44,191 bases of DNA from Clostridia bacterium (lineage in GTDB: Bacteria; Bacillota; Clostridia; Oscillospirales; CAG-272). Positions within the stretch are counted from its first letter, which is position 1, and each line of letters starts with the position of its first letter. The notes under the pieces were generated by a model, which was not told the DNA's origin, did not search any database, and was given only the letters and a program-made list of their open reading frames with translations. Positions 7,098 to 16,135 of this stretch are shown in pieces. A program made the position numbers and the translations under genes. Location: contig CAAFYZ010000016.1 of assembly GCA_900767415.1 (NCBI GenBank), positions 1-44,191 on the forward strand. Reading direction: 5' to 3'.

Positions 7098-9071
7098 TTA
7101 CTTATCCGCGTTTTTCTCCGTGCTGGGATCTTCCTGCGGCAAGTCTTCCGTCGCATCTTTTTCTTCTTCCACCATCTTCATCTCTTCCGACTCTTCCGCC
7201 TCGGCGTTGACCTCCTCGGGCGAGCGGTAAGTGGGAACGACACGCTTCATCGCGGCGACGACCGATTTTGCCTCGATCTCCTCCTCTGCGGCGGTGACCG
7301 CCTCTTTCAGGACGGCAATCTTCTCCTCGATCTCGGCACGGGTAAAGGGCGTGTCCTTTTCGATGAAGATCATGCGGTTCTCGGTCTTGGTCAGCGTCTC
7401 CGTCTTAATCAGAAGTTCCTCATAGAGTTTTTCTCCGGGGCGAAGTCCTGTCTCGACGATATCGACGTCCTGATACGGGATCAGACCGGATAAGCGAATC
7501 ATGTTTTCGGCGAGTTCGATAATCTTGACGGGTTTCCCCATGTCGAGGACGAAGAGCTCGCCCTTTTTCGCCATGGCACCCGCCTGCATGACAAGTCCCG
7601 ACGCCTCGGGGATCGTCATAAAGTAGCGGATGATCCGTTTATCGGTCACGGTCACGGGACCGCCCGCCTCGATCTGGCGGCGGAAGAGCGGAATGACCGA
7701 GCCGTTACTGCCGAGCACATTGCCGAATCTCACGGCGGCAAACGTCGTCGCGCTGTCGATCCGGCACTGAATGATCATCTCGCACATACGCTTGGATGCG
7801 CCCATCACGTTCGTGGGATTCACCGCCTTGTCCGTGGAGATCAGAATGAATTTTTTCGCGCCGTACTTCTCCGCCATGTCGGCGGTGTTGTAAGTACCGA
7901 GGCAGTTGTTCTTGATCGCCTCCTGGTTGCTGTGCTCCATCAGAGGGACATGCTTATGTGCCGCGGCGTGGAAGACGATCTCGGGACGATAAAAACGGAA
8001 GACGGCGTCAAGCCGCTTGCGGTCTCTGACCGAGCCGATCTCCACCGCAAGGTCGAGCGTGCCCCCGTACTTGCGGAGCAGTTCCTGCTGAATATCGTAG
8101 GCATTGTTTTCGTAAATATCGAAAATAATGAGTTTTTTCGGCGAAAGTTTTGCGATCTGACGGCACAGTTCACTGCCGATAGAGCCACCGCCGCCCGTAA
8201 CGAGAACCGTCTTTCCACTGTAAAAGGCGCGGTTCGTCTCTTCGCCGACGTTCAGCGAATCGCGGAAGAGCAGATCCTCGATCTTGATCTCGCGCAGAAC
8301 GCGGCGACCGCCCTCCTCGCGCCGTGTCTCCCCCTCTTTGAAGGGGAAGTCGTAGAGTTTGATCTTGCAGCCCGTAGAGGCGTAGTACTCGTGAATCTTC
8401 TGCGCGGTGGCACTGTCGATGGTCGGAAGAGCGACGAAGATCTCCGCGACGGGCAGTGTCTTCAGCAGTGCAAGCGTATGTCTTCCTTCGGCATATACGC
8501 GGATGCCGCAGACGAAGCCGCCGATCTTGTCGGCATTTTTATCAATGAAACAAATGGGATAATAGTGAGAATTCGGGTTGTAGATCAACTCCTCGGCGAG
8601 CATGGCACCGACCTGCCCCGCACCGACGATCGCGACGCCGATCTTATTCATTCTGAGTGCCGTGGTATTGGTATGCCGATAATACTGCTGATAGACGAAG
8701 CGGGAGGCGAGCGTCACCATATCCAGCGCGGCAATGATCGACGCGCTCGGCCAGAAACCGAGATAAACGGCAGGAATCATCGACGAGATCAAGAGGGCGA
8801 TCGCACCGCCGAAGAAGTCGGCGCCCATCAGGGCAAGGTAACTTCTCGAGTTCGCATACCGCCACACGTCGGCATATACCGCGAAAAGCACGCGGGTTCC
8901 GAAGATGGCGACGGCAAAAAGCAGAACGCTGACCGCATAGCCGCCCGCACGTAAAATCGCGCCTCCCGCCGTCACGGAAGAGAGAATATTGCCAACGATG
9001 TAAACAATAATATACATCAGGAGGTCAATCGAGGCAAGAAGTTGTTTTCGCTTATTTTTGATAAGATTCAT
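7098..9071 (-). CDS. Membrane-anchored nucleotide-sugar 4,6-dehydratase, CapD/FlaA1/PglF family
   Basis: About 657 residues, start ATG 9071 (MNLIKNKRKQLL) with AAAGG upstream; the longer frame runs through the promoter. Residues 1-130 hold four transmembrane helices. A first Rossmann domain (VAIVGAGQVGAMLAEEL) is followed by the catalytic extended-SDR domain with the NAD(P) loop TGGGGSIGSE and the signature STDKAVNPTNVMGASKR, where Met replaces the usual catalytic Tyr, as is typical of this family. The substrate is expected to be a UDP-linked N-acetylhexosamine, leading to modified sugars for capsule, exopolysaccharide or glycoprotein. The last 90 residues are acidic and low-complexity, an unusual tail. 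No glycosyltransferases lie nearby, so the pathway is not defined here. Confidence 0.93.
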   Translation of the reverse strand: MNLIKNKRKQLLASIDLLMYIIVYIVGNILSSVTAGGAILRAGGYAVSVLLFAVAIFGTRVLFAVYADVWRYANSRSYLALMGADFFGGAIALLISSMIPAVYLGFWPSASIIAALDMVTLASRFVYQQYYRHTNTTALRMNKIGVAIVGAGQVGAMLAEELIYNPNSHYYPICFIDKNADKIGGFVCGIRVYAEGRHTLALLKTLPVAEIFVALPTIDSATAQKIHEYYASTGCKIKLYDFPFKEGETRREEGGRRVLREIKIEDLLFRDSLNVGEETNRAFYSGKTVLVTGGGGSIGSELCRQIAKLSPKKLIIFDIYENNAYDIQQELLRKYGGTLDLAVEIGSVRDRKRLDAVFRFYRPEIVFHAAAHKHVPLMEHSNQEAIKNNCLGTYNTADMAEKYGAKKFILISTDKAVNPTNVMGASKRMCEMIIQCRIDSATTFAAVRFGNVLGSNGSVIPLFRRQIEAGGPVTVTDKRIIRYFMTIPEASGLVMQAGAMAKKGELFVLDMGKPVKIIELAENMIRLSGLIPYQDVDIVETGLRPGEKLYEELLIKTETLTKTENRMIFIEKDTPFTRAEIEEKIAVLKEAVTAAEEEIEAKSVVAAMKRVVPTYRSPEEVNAEAEESEEMKMVEEEKDATEDLPQEDPSTEKNADK

Positions 9072-9215
9072 AACACTTGACCTTTCGGAAAAAATGACGG
9101 GATTCCTCGCCGCAAAATCGCATCCGGACATCGCCCCCAAAAAAGGTGTGCGTCGTCCCGACTCTTCGGTAAATCTTCCCGCAATCTGTCAATCGTATCC
9201 ATATTATTTATTATA

Positions 9216-9244
9216 ATTATACACATATCCCCCCGATTTGTCAA
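9216..9244 (-). promoter_or_regulatory. Perfect consensus promoter TTGACA-17-TATAAT for the dehydratase gene
   Basis: The -35 at 9239-9244 and -10 at 9216-9221 have a 17-base spacer containing a C/G run. It lies 145 bases before the start codon and would drive the dehydratase and probably the 6535 gene. Confidence 0.85.
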
Positions 9245-9293
9245 GGATAATTTGTATTTTGCACCGAACAGAGTGAAAATCCGACCGTTCCCC

Positions 9294-9854
9294 CTATTTC
9301 CCGACGGTGTCCGCGACGCTCTTTTTTTCGCTTCTTTTTTGCTCCCGCAGAGCCAAAAGGTCAATGACAAAGATCGCGAGATCGGAAAATGCCGTCACGA
9401 CATCGAGAATATAAAAGGAATAAGCAATCCAAAGAAAAATGTTGAAAAGCACCGCGCGCTTGATCCCGCGTAAGCTCTTGCAAAGAGAGGAGGCAAGCGT
9501 CAGCTGTACTCCCGCGACGACGGGCAGAAAATGCAACAAAAGACGAGGGTCGCCGAACGCACCGACAATCGCGGACCTGTCGGCAAGGCACCCGAAAAGG
9601 AGCGTCAGCACGGAAAAAAGCACCGCCTCCCGCTCCCCGAATCTGTTGAAAGCCGCCAGAAGATTCCGCCCGGCGGCGACAAGCAGAGCGACCGCCCCCG
9701 CCGGCATGGAAAAGACCGTCTGTGCCGCGGCGAGAAGAAGCGATTCGGCGAAGAGACAAAGATACACGCTCCGCTTTTCCTTTGCGAAGCAGGAGGCGCC
9801 GAGGAAGACCGCGCCGAAAAGGGAGAGGAGATTCCCGAAAAGAAGTCGGTACAT
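9294..9854 (-). CDS. YgjV family inner-membrane protein
   Basis: 186 residues, nearly all hydrophobic, with about six membrane helices. Features of the family are the glycine-rich first helix (GNLLSLFGAVFL), the central 'GRNLLAAFNRFG' turn and the C-terminal pair of helices (FNIFLWIAYSFYI, AIFVIDLLAL). ATG 9854 has AAAGGA seven bases upstream. Function in the cell is not established for the family. It stands alone, divergent from the MATE gene and 50 bases ahead of the next promoter. Confidence 0.8.
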   Translation of the reverse strand: MYRLLFGNLLSLFGAVFLGASCFAKEKRSVYLCLFAESLLLAAAQTVFSMPAGAVALLVAAGRNLLAAFNRFGEREAVLFSVLTLLFGCLADRSAIVGAFGDPRLLLHFLPVVAGVQLTLASSLCKSLRGIKRAVLFNIFLWIAYSFYILDVVTAFSDLAIFVIDLLALREQKRSEKKSVADTVGK

Positions 9855-9924
9855 AAAAAATCCTTTTTGCGTATCGGCAGATGCGTTTTCTTCTGTCTTT
9901 CCCGAAAAGAGACAAAATTATCCC

Positions 9925-9953
9925 TTGACATTCCGTCTTCATTCCTGTATAAT
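9925..9953 (+). promoter_or_regulatory. Perfect consensus promoter TTGACA-17-TATAAT for the MATE gene
   Basis: The -35 at 9925-9930 and -10 at 9948-9953 are 17 bases apart. Initiation near 9960 gives a short leader before the AAAGGAGG site of the MATE gene. Confidence 0.88.
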
Positions 9954-9997
9954 GGTAGTCTATCCCTTGATTTTCCTTTTTACCGAAAGGAGGCATT

Positions 9998-11329
9998 ATG
10001 AAAATCCGTCTTTCCGATCATTTTACCACGGCAAGACTTCTGCGCTTCACCTTCCCTTCCGTTATCATGATGATCTTCACTTCAATATACAGCGTGGTGG
10101 ACGGTCTTTTCATTGCCAACTGCGTGGGGAGCAACGCGCTCTCCGCCATCAATATCGTCTTCCCCGCCATTATGGTTCTCGGTGCCTTCGGCTTTATGCT
10201 CGGTGCGGGCGGCAGTGCGGAGGTCGGGCGGGCGCTCGGTGAGGGGAAAGAAGACCTTGCCAAAAAATATTTTACGACGCTGATTCTGACGATTCTCTCG
10301 GTCGGCGCGGTACTCTCCCTTGCCGTCTATCTTTTCATCGAACCGATCTCGCGTCTTCTCGGAGCGACCGACCTTCTGATCGACGACTGCATTGTCTACG
10401 GCAGGATTCTCGCGGCGGGCAACGTGTTCTTCATGTTGCAGACCGCCTTTCAGACCTTTTTTGTCCTGTCGGAAAAGCCGAAACTCGGGCTTCTCTTCAC
10501 GATCTCCTCGGGGATCACGAATATGATCTTCGATTTTGTATTCGTTTATCTTTTCGAGATGGGAGTTGCGGGTGCCGCGTTTGCCACGGTGATGGGATAT
10601 GCGGTCGGCGGGGTGATCCCTCTTTTCTACTTTGCCCGTAAGAACGGCAGTCTTCTCCGCTTTACGAAGACTTCGCTCTACCCGCGGATGCTCCTTGCGA
10701 GCGCGGCAAACGGCTCGTCGGAGATGGTATCGAACCTCTCTGCCTCCGTCGTCACTATGCTCTACAACTGGCAGATGCTCCGCCTGCTCGGCGAAGGGGG
10801 CGTCGCCGCCATTACCGCTATCATGTATATCAACTTCATTTTCGTCGCGGTGAACATCGGCTTTTCCATCGGGGCGGCTCCCATCGTCAGTTATCACTTC
10901 GGTGCGAAAAACACGGCGGAGTTGCATAACGTCTTCCGAAAAAGTCTCAGCATCATCGCCGTCGTATCTCTTGCCATGTTCGCGGCGGCGGAGGGGTTAT
11001 CCGCCGTGCTGATCTCCCTGTTTCTCTCGTCCGACCCGGAGTTCGCCGCGATCGCCCTGCACGGTCTGCGCGTCGCGTCCGTCTCCTTCCTGCTCGCCGG
11101 GGTAAACATTTATGCCTCGTCCTTCTTCACCGCACTGTGTGACGGCAAGATCTCCGCGATCATCTCTTTCCTCCGTGCGCTCGTATTCCCCGTCACCGCC
11201 CTTCTGACGCTCCCCTATCTTCTCGACGTGGAAGGCGTGTGGCTCTCGCTCGTCGTCTCGGACGCACTCGCGTTCGCGGTTTCCGTATTTTTCCTTTTCG
11301 TAAAGAGAAAAAAGTACGGTTATGCCTAA
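9998..11329 (+). CDS. MATE family multidrug/Na+ antiporter
   Basis: 443 residues with about twelve membrane helices in two similar halves. The family marks are the N-terminal 'YSVVDGLFIANCVGSNALSAI' region, the 'GAGGSAEVGRALGEG' loop after helix 2 and the repeat in the second half (GFSIGAAPIVSYHFGAKN). It exports cationic or amphipathic compounds in exchange for Na+ or H+. The ATG at 9998 has a near-perfect AAAGGAGG five bases upstream and a consensus promoter. No regulator is adjacent. The true substrate cannot be told from sequence. Confidence 0.93.
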   Translation: MKIRLSDHFTTARLLRFTFPSVIMMIFTSIYSVVDGLFIANCVGSNALSAINIVFPAIMVLGAFGFMLGAGGSAEVGRALGEGKEDLAKKYFTTLILTILSVGAVLSLAVYLFIEPISRLLGATDLLIDDCIVYGRILAAGNVFFMLQTAFQTFFVLSEKPKLGLLFTISSGITNMIFDFVFVYLFEMGVAGAAFATVMGYAVGGVIPLFYFARKNGSLLRFTKTSLYPRMLLASAANGSSEMVSNLSASVVTMLYNWQMLRLLGEGGVAAITAIMYINFIFVAVNIGFSIGAAPIVSYHFGAKNTAELHNVFRKSLSIIAVVSLAMFAAAEGLSAVLISLFLSSDPEFAAIALHGLRVASVSFLLAGVNIYASSFFTALCDGKISAIISFLRALVFPVTALLTLPYLLDVEGVWLSLVVSDALAFAVSVFFLFVKRKKYGYA

Positions 11330-11350
11330 TATTATTTACAAAATGCGCAA

Positions 11351-11396
11351 AAAAAAGAATCCGTTTCGGGTAGTGTTCCCGAAACGGATTCTTTTT
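11351..11396. terminator. Bidirectional terminator between the MATE and GH31 genes
   Basis: The stem AGAATCCGTTTCGGG / CCCGAAACGGATTCT with a 7-base loop has an A-run on the left and a T-run on the right, serving the convergent genes on both sides. Confidence 0.92.
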
Positions 11397-11431
11397 CTTT
11401 TTCTGTTCTGTATCGGACTTTTGCCAAAAAA

Positions 11432-12958
11432 TCACTCGGCGACACGCTCGAAAAACGGAAGGTGTCCGAGAGGTGCCGGGACGGTAATCGTCTCTCTCCC
11501 CGCATAGACCGTCCCGTCGGTAAAGCGCCATTTCCCCTTCGGCAGAGTCAGCGTGCGCGTGCGCGCCCCCTTTTCGAGGACGGGATAGACGACGATATCT
11601 TCTCCGAGGAAAAAGGCGTCGGTCGTACGCTCGAAGCCGCCGTCCGGATCACGGAAAGCAAGAGGCGTCATGACGGGGTCACCGCTCTTCGCCGATGCAC
11701 GCACCATCTCAAAAATGCGTTTTCCCATGGCGGCGTGAAGATCCGCCGCGGCACGGACAGCGGCGAGATTCTCATCGGAAAGAATCCGATACGGAGCGAC
11801 CGAAAACTGCATCATCGGGAACAGTGCCGCGCACTCCGCCGAGCGGACGATCAGCTCTTCGTCAAGCGGGACGCCGGGCAAAAACGCCGTCCATTCTCCC
11901 CCGCCGACCATGTCGGGACACAAAAACTTCGTTCCGATGAGCGAGGCGTTAATAGCATCGGGAATCAGAACGCTCAACCCATCGGTGCCGTCCCATGCGT
12001 GCGCCTTGTCGCGCAGACGCTGATTCAGCGGGAGGGAGGCGGCATCGTAGGTATCCTTCGTCTCGTTGAAACGGTATTTTGCCGCATAGGCAAACCATGC
12101 GGCGGTGAGGTCGGTCGGGCGGGTCGGAAGATGCCCGCACGCGGCGTAATCGTCGACACTGCCGCCGTCGAACTTAAAGCCGTCGACCCCGTATTCCCGC
12201 ATCAGCGTGCCGAGCGTACGGTCGAGCCATGCGGCGTCTTTCGGGCGACGCAGGTCAAGGCAGGCACTGTACCCGTTCCACCAGCGGAGCAGAATCGGCT
12301 TCCCCTCCGTATCGCGGAGAAGACGCTCGGGGTCTGCCTCCGCCTCGCGGAATTCGGGACTGTCGGGCGAAAGATACGGGACGATCCACAGCATGACCCG
12401 AAAACCGAGAGTGTGAAGTTCTCTTATCATCGCCTTCGGGTCGTGAAATCTCCCGGGGTGAAAACGCCAGACGCCGTAATCCTCCTGCCAGGTGTCGTCG
12501 ATCATGAGAATCCCGGGGCGAAAGCCCGCCGCGAGCATATTCTTCGCATAGGAAAGCACCGACTCCTGATTCTGATCGTAGAGAAGTTCTACCCACGTGT
12601 TGTATTGCGGCGAGAGATAAAAGGTCTCCTCGGGGACTTCTCCCGTCGGGGGAAAATGTGTCCGACAGGCGTCGCGGTATGCGTCGGCGAGCGTGTCTCC
12701 CGCTTTGACAAGCAAAATCTCTTTTTCCCCCGCGGCGCGCACCTCTCCGTGCGAAAACGTCACGGAGAACGGCGCATCGCTCCAAAGGTAGCGTCCTTTC
12801 GTCGAGAGGAAGAAGGGGGCACTCTGATTCCCGTACCCCTCTTTTGCAAGATCAACGGAAAACTCCGAGTCGCGCCCGAGTGGCATCTTCCGTCCCGCGT
12901 GCGTCGCACCGCCGTAAAAATATTCGTTCTCTTCCAAAGAAAATCCGATGGTATTCAT
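11432..12958 (-). CDS. Glycoside hydrolase family 31 enzyme (short form)
   Basis: 508 residues, shorter than the 650-800 usual for GH31 because the N-terminal beta-sandwich is reduced. The TIM barrel starts near 'GILMIDDTWQ' and includes 'LWIVPYLSPDS', the nucleophile motif FKFDGG (Asp264) and the acid/base motif CPDMVGG (Asp349), followed by 'PMMQFSVAPYR'. A small C-terminal beta domain holds 'EDIVVYPVLEKGA'. The reaction is retaining hydrolysis of an alpha-linked sugar; alpha-xylosidase, alpha-galactosidase or another specificity cannot be chosen from sequence. There is no signal peptide, so it acts in the cytoplasm on imported oligosaccharides. It follows pepF by 27 bases and is probably in one operon with it and the DUF4317 gene. 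Confidence 0.9.
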   Translation of the reverse strand: MNTIGFSLEENEYFYGGATHAGRKMPLGRDSEFSVDLAKEGYGNQSAPFFLSTKGRYLWSDAPFSVTFSHGEVRAAGEKEILLVKAGDTLADAYRDACRTHFPPTGEVPEETFYLSPQYNTWVELLYDQNQESVLSYAKNMLAAGFRPGILMIDDTWQEDYGVWRFHPGRFHDPKAMIRELHTLGFRVMLWIVPYLSPDSPEFREAEADPERLLRDTEGKPILLRWWNGYSACLDLRRPKDAAWLDRTLGTLMREYGVDGFKFDGGSVDDYAACGHLPTRPTDLTAAWFAYAAKYRFNETKDTYDAASLPLNQRLRDKAHAWDGTDGLSVLIPDAINASLIGTKFLCPDMVGGGEWTAFLPGVPLDEELIVRSAECAALFPMMQFSVAPYRILSDENLAAVRAAADLHAAMGKRIFEMVRASAKSGDPVMTPLAFRDPDGGFERTTDAFFLGEDIVVYPVLEKGARTRTLTLPKGKWRFTDGTVYAGRETITVPAPLGHLPFFERVAE

Positions 12959-12985
12959 ATTCTGTCCTTCTATCGTTTGCTGCTT

Positions 12986-14761
12986 TCAAAGAGTCTCGAA
13001 CTCGTCGAGTGCCTCTTTGAAAGACGCCATGCAGGCATCGAAGGCGGCGCGCCCTGTCAGATCGACTCCCGCGAGTTTCAGAAGTTCGACGGGGCTGTCG
13101 CTGCCTCCCGAAGAAAGAAAACGGAAATAATCCTTCACGGCGGGCTCTCCCTCTTTCAGAATCCGCTCGGCAATAGATACGGCACTGATAATCCCCGTCG
13201 CGTACTTATAAACGTAGAATCCGCGATAGAAGTGCGGGATTCTCGCCCATTCGTATGCGATCATCGGATCGGAGACGACCGATCTGCCGTAATACTTCTT
13301 GTTGAGATCGAGGTAGACGGCATTCAGAGAATCGGTGGTAAGGGGCTGTCCCTTCTCCGCCATATCGTGCGCGATATACTCGAACTCGGCGAACTGGGTC
13401 TGACGGAAGAGCGTCCCTTTCAGCGTGTCCATATAGTAAGAGAGAAGGTATTTTTTGAGTTTTTTGTCTTCCGTGGAGGAGAGCAGATATTTGATCAGGA
13501 GAATCTCGTTGACGGTGCTTGCGACCTCGGCGACGAAGATCTTGTACTGCGCCTTCTCCTGCGGCTGATTCCGCTCGGAATGATAGGAGTGCATCGCGTG
13601 TCCGAGCTCGTGTGCGATGGTGAAAATATCCGACGTGGTCTTCTGATAGTTCAAAAGCACGTAAGGGTGTTTCAGTCCGAAGACGCTGATGCTGTATGCG
13701 CCGCTCCGCTTTCCTGCCGTCTCTTCCACATCGATCCAACGGTTGTCATGCGCCTCGTCCAAGAGTTTTGCATACGCTTCTCCGAGAGGGGCAAGTCCCT
13801 TTTTGACAAGGCGGAAGGCGTCTTCGTATTCGAGCTGCATCTCCGCATTTTCGACGAGAGGCGTATAGACGTCGTACATATGCAGAGAGGAGACGCCGAG
13901 AATCTTCTTTCTGTCACGGAAATAGCGGTGCAGAAGCGGAAGATTCTTATGCACGCTCGCAAGAAGGTTCTCATACACCTTGACGTCGACGTCCTCTTCG
14001 GCGAGGGCGCGGGCGAGCGAAGAAGGATATTTTCTCGCTTTGGCAAGGAAAACGTCCTTGTCGACGTTCCCGACATAGGTCGCGGTGATGGCGTGGATCA
14101 GTCCGATATACGCCTTATAATACGCCTCGAACACCGTGCGGCGCACTCTGCGGTCGGGACTGCGGAGCAGGACGCCGTAAAGTCCGTGGGTCAGCGTCAC
14201 CTTCTCGCCGCCGATCTTCACGGTCGGGAAAGGAAAATCGGCGTTGTCGATCATGGAATAAACGTTGCGGAATCCGTCGAAAATCCTGCTCTCCTGCGAG
14301 AGGATCTCTTCGGTCTCGCGGGAGAGAACGTGGGGTTTCTGCTTCAGAATGAGACGAAGGGTATAATCGTATTCGGAAAGGGCGGGATCTTCCGTCATCT
14401 CCCGGAGCGTCTTCTCGGGAAGGGCGGAGAGTTCGGGCGTGACGAACGCCGCGGCACCCGAGAGTTTCATCCCGAGGTTATCGACGCGGGAAAGCAGTGC
14501 GGTGTATGCCGCCTCTCTCGTATCCTGATCGTGCAGCATAAACGCATACACGTCAAGACGCATCAGTCCGAGCATCGCGCGGTTCAGTTTTGTCATGCAG
14601 GCAAGAAAACTTTCGCGACCCGAGAGTTTTCCCTCAAATTCGGAGAGGTCGCAAAGGGATTCCACCTCCGCATAGGTCTTCTCAAAGTCTTCCGGTGTCT
14701 CGAAAATATCCTCGACGCGCCACTTCAGCTGCTCGGGGACCTGATTTCTTTCTTTTGCCAT
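12986..14761 (-). CDS. pepF: Oligoendopeptidase F, M3B zinc metallopeptidase
   Basis: 591 residues, full length for the family. Starts MAKERNQVPEQLKWRVEDIF, a typical PepF N-terminus, then a long alpha-helical domain and the zinc site HELGHAMHSY (His384, Glu385, His388) with the downstream 'EVASTVNEILL' supplying the third ligand. It cleaves short peptides in the cytoplasm. It lies 22 bases after the DUF4317 gene and 27 before the GH31 gene; this grouping is probably simple co-transcription, as no shared substrate is evident. Confidence 0.96.
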   Translation of the reverse strand: MAKERNQVPEQLKWRVEDIFETPEDFEKTYAEVESLCDLSEFEGKLSGRESFLACMTKLNRAMLGLMRLDVYAFMLHDQDTREAAYTALLSRVDNLGMKLSGAAAFVTPELSALPEKTLREMTEDPALSEYDYTLRLILKQKPHVLSRETEEILSQESRIFDGFRNVYSMIDNADFPFPTVKIGGEKVTLTHGLYGVLLRSPDRRVRRTVFEAYYKAYIGLIHAITATYVGNVDKDVFLAKARKYPSSLARALAEEDVDVKVYENLLASVHKNLPLLHRYFRDRKKILGVSSLHMYDVYTPLVENAEMQLEYEDAFRLVKKGLAPLGEAYAKLLDEAHDNRWIDVEETAGKRSGAYSISVFGLKHPYVLLNYQKTTSDIFTIAHELGHAMHSYHSERNQPQEKAQYKIFVAEVASTVNEILLIKYLLSSTEDKKLKKYLLSYYMDTLKGTLFRQTQFAEFEYIAHDMAEKGQPLTTDSLNAVYLDLNKKYYGRSVVSDPMIAYEWARIPHFYRGFYVYKYATGIISAVSIAERILKEGEPAVKDYFRFLSSGGSDSPVELLKLAGVDLTGRAAFDACMASFKEALDEFETL

Positions 14762-14783
14762 AATAGTTATCTCCTTTTATATT

Positions 14784-15947
14784 TTATTCTTCTTCGGCAG
14801 AGGGATCGGTCGTCTCCCCCTTCTTTTGCCCGAGGCGGACGTCAAGCCCGTTCAGTTCCACGCCGTCGGCACGGATCAGAAGATAGGTGACACCGCCGAT
14901 CTCCTTTACCGTCACGAGATCGGAATGCCCCGGGGCGACGGTGATTTTCACGTCGGGGGTGCGGAGTTCGTATTTCGACGGCTCGACAAGATTCTTCGGC
15001 GAGAGATACCCCTCCCCGAATGCTTCTTTGTAGCGGGCGGTGAAGGCGTCGAGTTTTTCCTGCGGAATCCCGGTATCCGCGAGGATCTCGCGCACGGTAT
15101 TCCCCGAGACGGTGAGCGGCTCGGGGTTGCGCGTCTCTTTATGCACCAGAATCCGCTCGCGGATCTCTTCGTGCACGGCACGGATGCGCGGCAGGGTGCA
15201 GTCCTCTTCCAGCGTGTCGGCAAGGAGCGCGCGGAACGCTTTCCCCTGTTCTTTTGCCGGCATGGGGATCGTCTTTTTGAAGATCGCCTCGGTAAATGCC
15301 TCGTGCGAATCCTCAAGACTCTTGGTGTAAAGAAGTGCATTGTAAATATTTGTTTGCCTTCCGTCGAACGCGGGGAACAAAAATCCGAGTGTCGGCGGGG
15401 TGATGGCGTTCGTACCGAGGAGATCGGCGAACGCTTTTTCTTCTTCGTTATACGAGAGTGTGGACTTCGTCGACTTTACAGGACAGATCGCCGAGACGAG
15501 GTAGGTATACATCTCGGAGGAGTCGCCCTCCTCTTCTCCGTCCTTCTGTTTTTTCACCACGTCGTAGGCGGCACAGCCGAGCAGTATCACGAAGTTATCC
15601 TCCGAAGGAACGCTCGCGGCGACGCGGGAGAAAAAGGTATCGCGCGCGCCCTCGTCCTCGAGGCGGCTCTTGCGCAGGGTCATCAGAAGGCCGTGTTCTT
15701 CCCCGCCCGCGACCTGCGAGTTGGAAAAGGGAATGTCGATGAGGTTGCGATACGGCGTGCCCGTCAGGACGCGGCGGAAGAGGGAGAGATACTTCTCGCC
15801 CTCCTCCTCGCCCATGAGGGCAAAGGAACGGCAGAACTTCGCGATGATCTGCCCCTCGGCATTGACATAACAGCCGTAGACGGCGGGAATCGTGCTCCGC
15901 TCGGGGCGGAGGGTGCGTCGTACTTCGGCGATTTCTCTTTCGTTCAT
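14784..15947 (-). CDS. DUF4317 family protein
   Basis: About 387 residues. The start is ATG 15947 (MNEREIAEVRRTLRPE) with AAAGGA upstream; the longer frame crosses the promoter. The N-terminus matches the family pattern: 'EIAEVRRTLRPERSTI', 'GCYVNAEGQIIAKF', 'NLIDIPFSNSQV', 'EEHGLLMTLRKS'. The protein is soluble and acidic, with no known catalytic motif. DUF4317 is widespread in Clostridia but its role is unknown. It is the first gene of the apparent operon with pepF and the GH31 gene. Confidence 0.88.
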   Translation of the reverse strand: MNEREIAEVRRTLRPERSTIPAVYGCYVNAEGQIIAKFCRSFALMGEEEGEKYLSLFRRVLTGTPYRNLIDIPFSNSQVAGGEEHGLLMTLRKSRLEDEGARDTFFSRVAASVPSEDNFVILLGCAAYDVVKKQKDGEEEGDSSEMYTYLVSAICPVKSTKSTLSYNEEEKAFADLLGTNAITPPTLGFLFPAFDGRQTNIYNALLYTKSLEDSHEAFTEAIFKKTIPMPAKEQGKAFRALLADTLEEDCTLPRIRAVHEEIRERILVHKETRNPEPLTVSGNTVREILADTGIPQEKLDAFTARYKEAFGEGYLSPKNLVEPSKYELRTPDVKITVAPGHSDLVTVKEIGGVTYLLIRADGVELNGLDVRLGQKKGETTDPSAEEE

Positions 15948-15981
15948 AGGGTTTTCCTTTATGTTTTCGGATTTTTCTTCC

Positions 15982-16010
15982 AGTATACCATATTTTCTCC
16001 GATTTGTGTA
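15982..16010 (-). promoter_or_regulatory. Promoter of the DUF4317-pepF-GH31 operon
   Basis: The -10 TATACT (15982-15987) has a weak -35 TACACA (16005-16010) at 17-base spacing, 35 bases before the start codon. It is divergent from the promoter at 16066-16094. Confidence 0.65.
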
Positions 16011-16065
16011 GAGGGTTTTGAAATTTTCAAAGAAAAAAACAAAGATCGGCAAAAAAAGAAAATGC

Positions 16066-16094
16066 TTGACTTTTCTTTTTTCATGGGTTATACT
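16066..16094 (+). promoter_or_regulatory. Promoter of the GH127 gene (TTGACT-17-TATACT)
   Basis: The -35 at 16066-16071 and -10 at 16089-16094 have 17-base spacing, about 40 bases before the start codon. Confidence 0.8.
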
Positions 16095-16135
16095 GTAAAC
16101 GACTTTTATTTTCAGTAAATCCGGAGGTTCTTTCC

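Noticed and set aside
11462..14890. A 1142-codon open frame on the plus strand opposite the GH31 and pepF genes
   Set aside because: It is the antisense shadow of two clearly conserved genes in GC-biased sequence; it has no ribosome binding site or recognisable domain.
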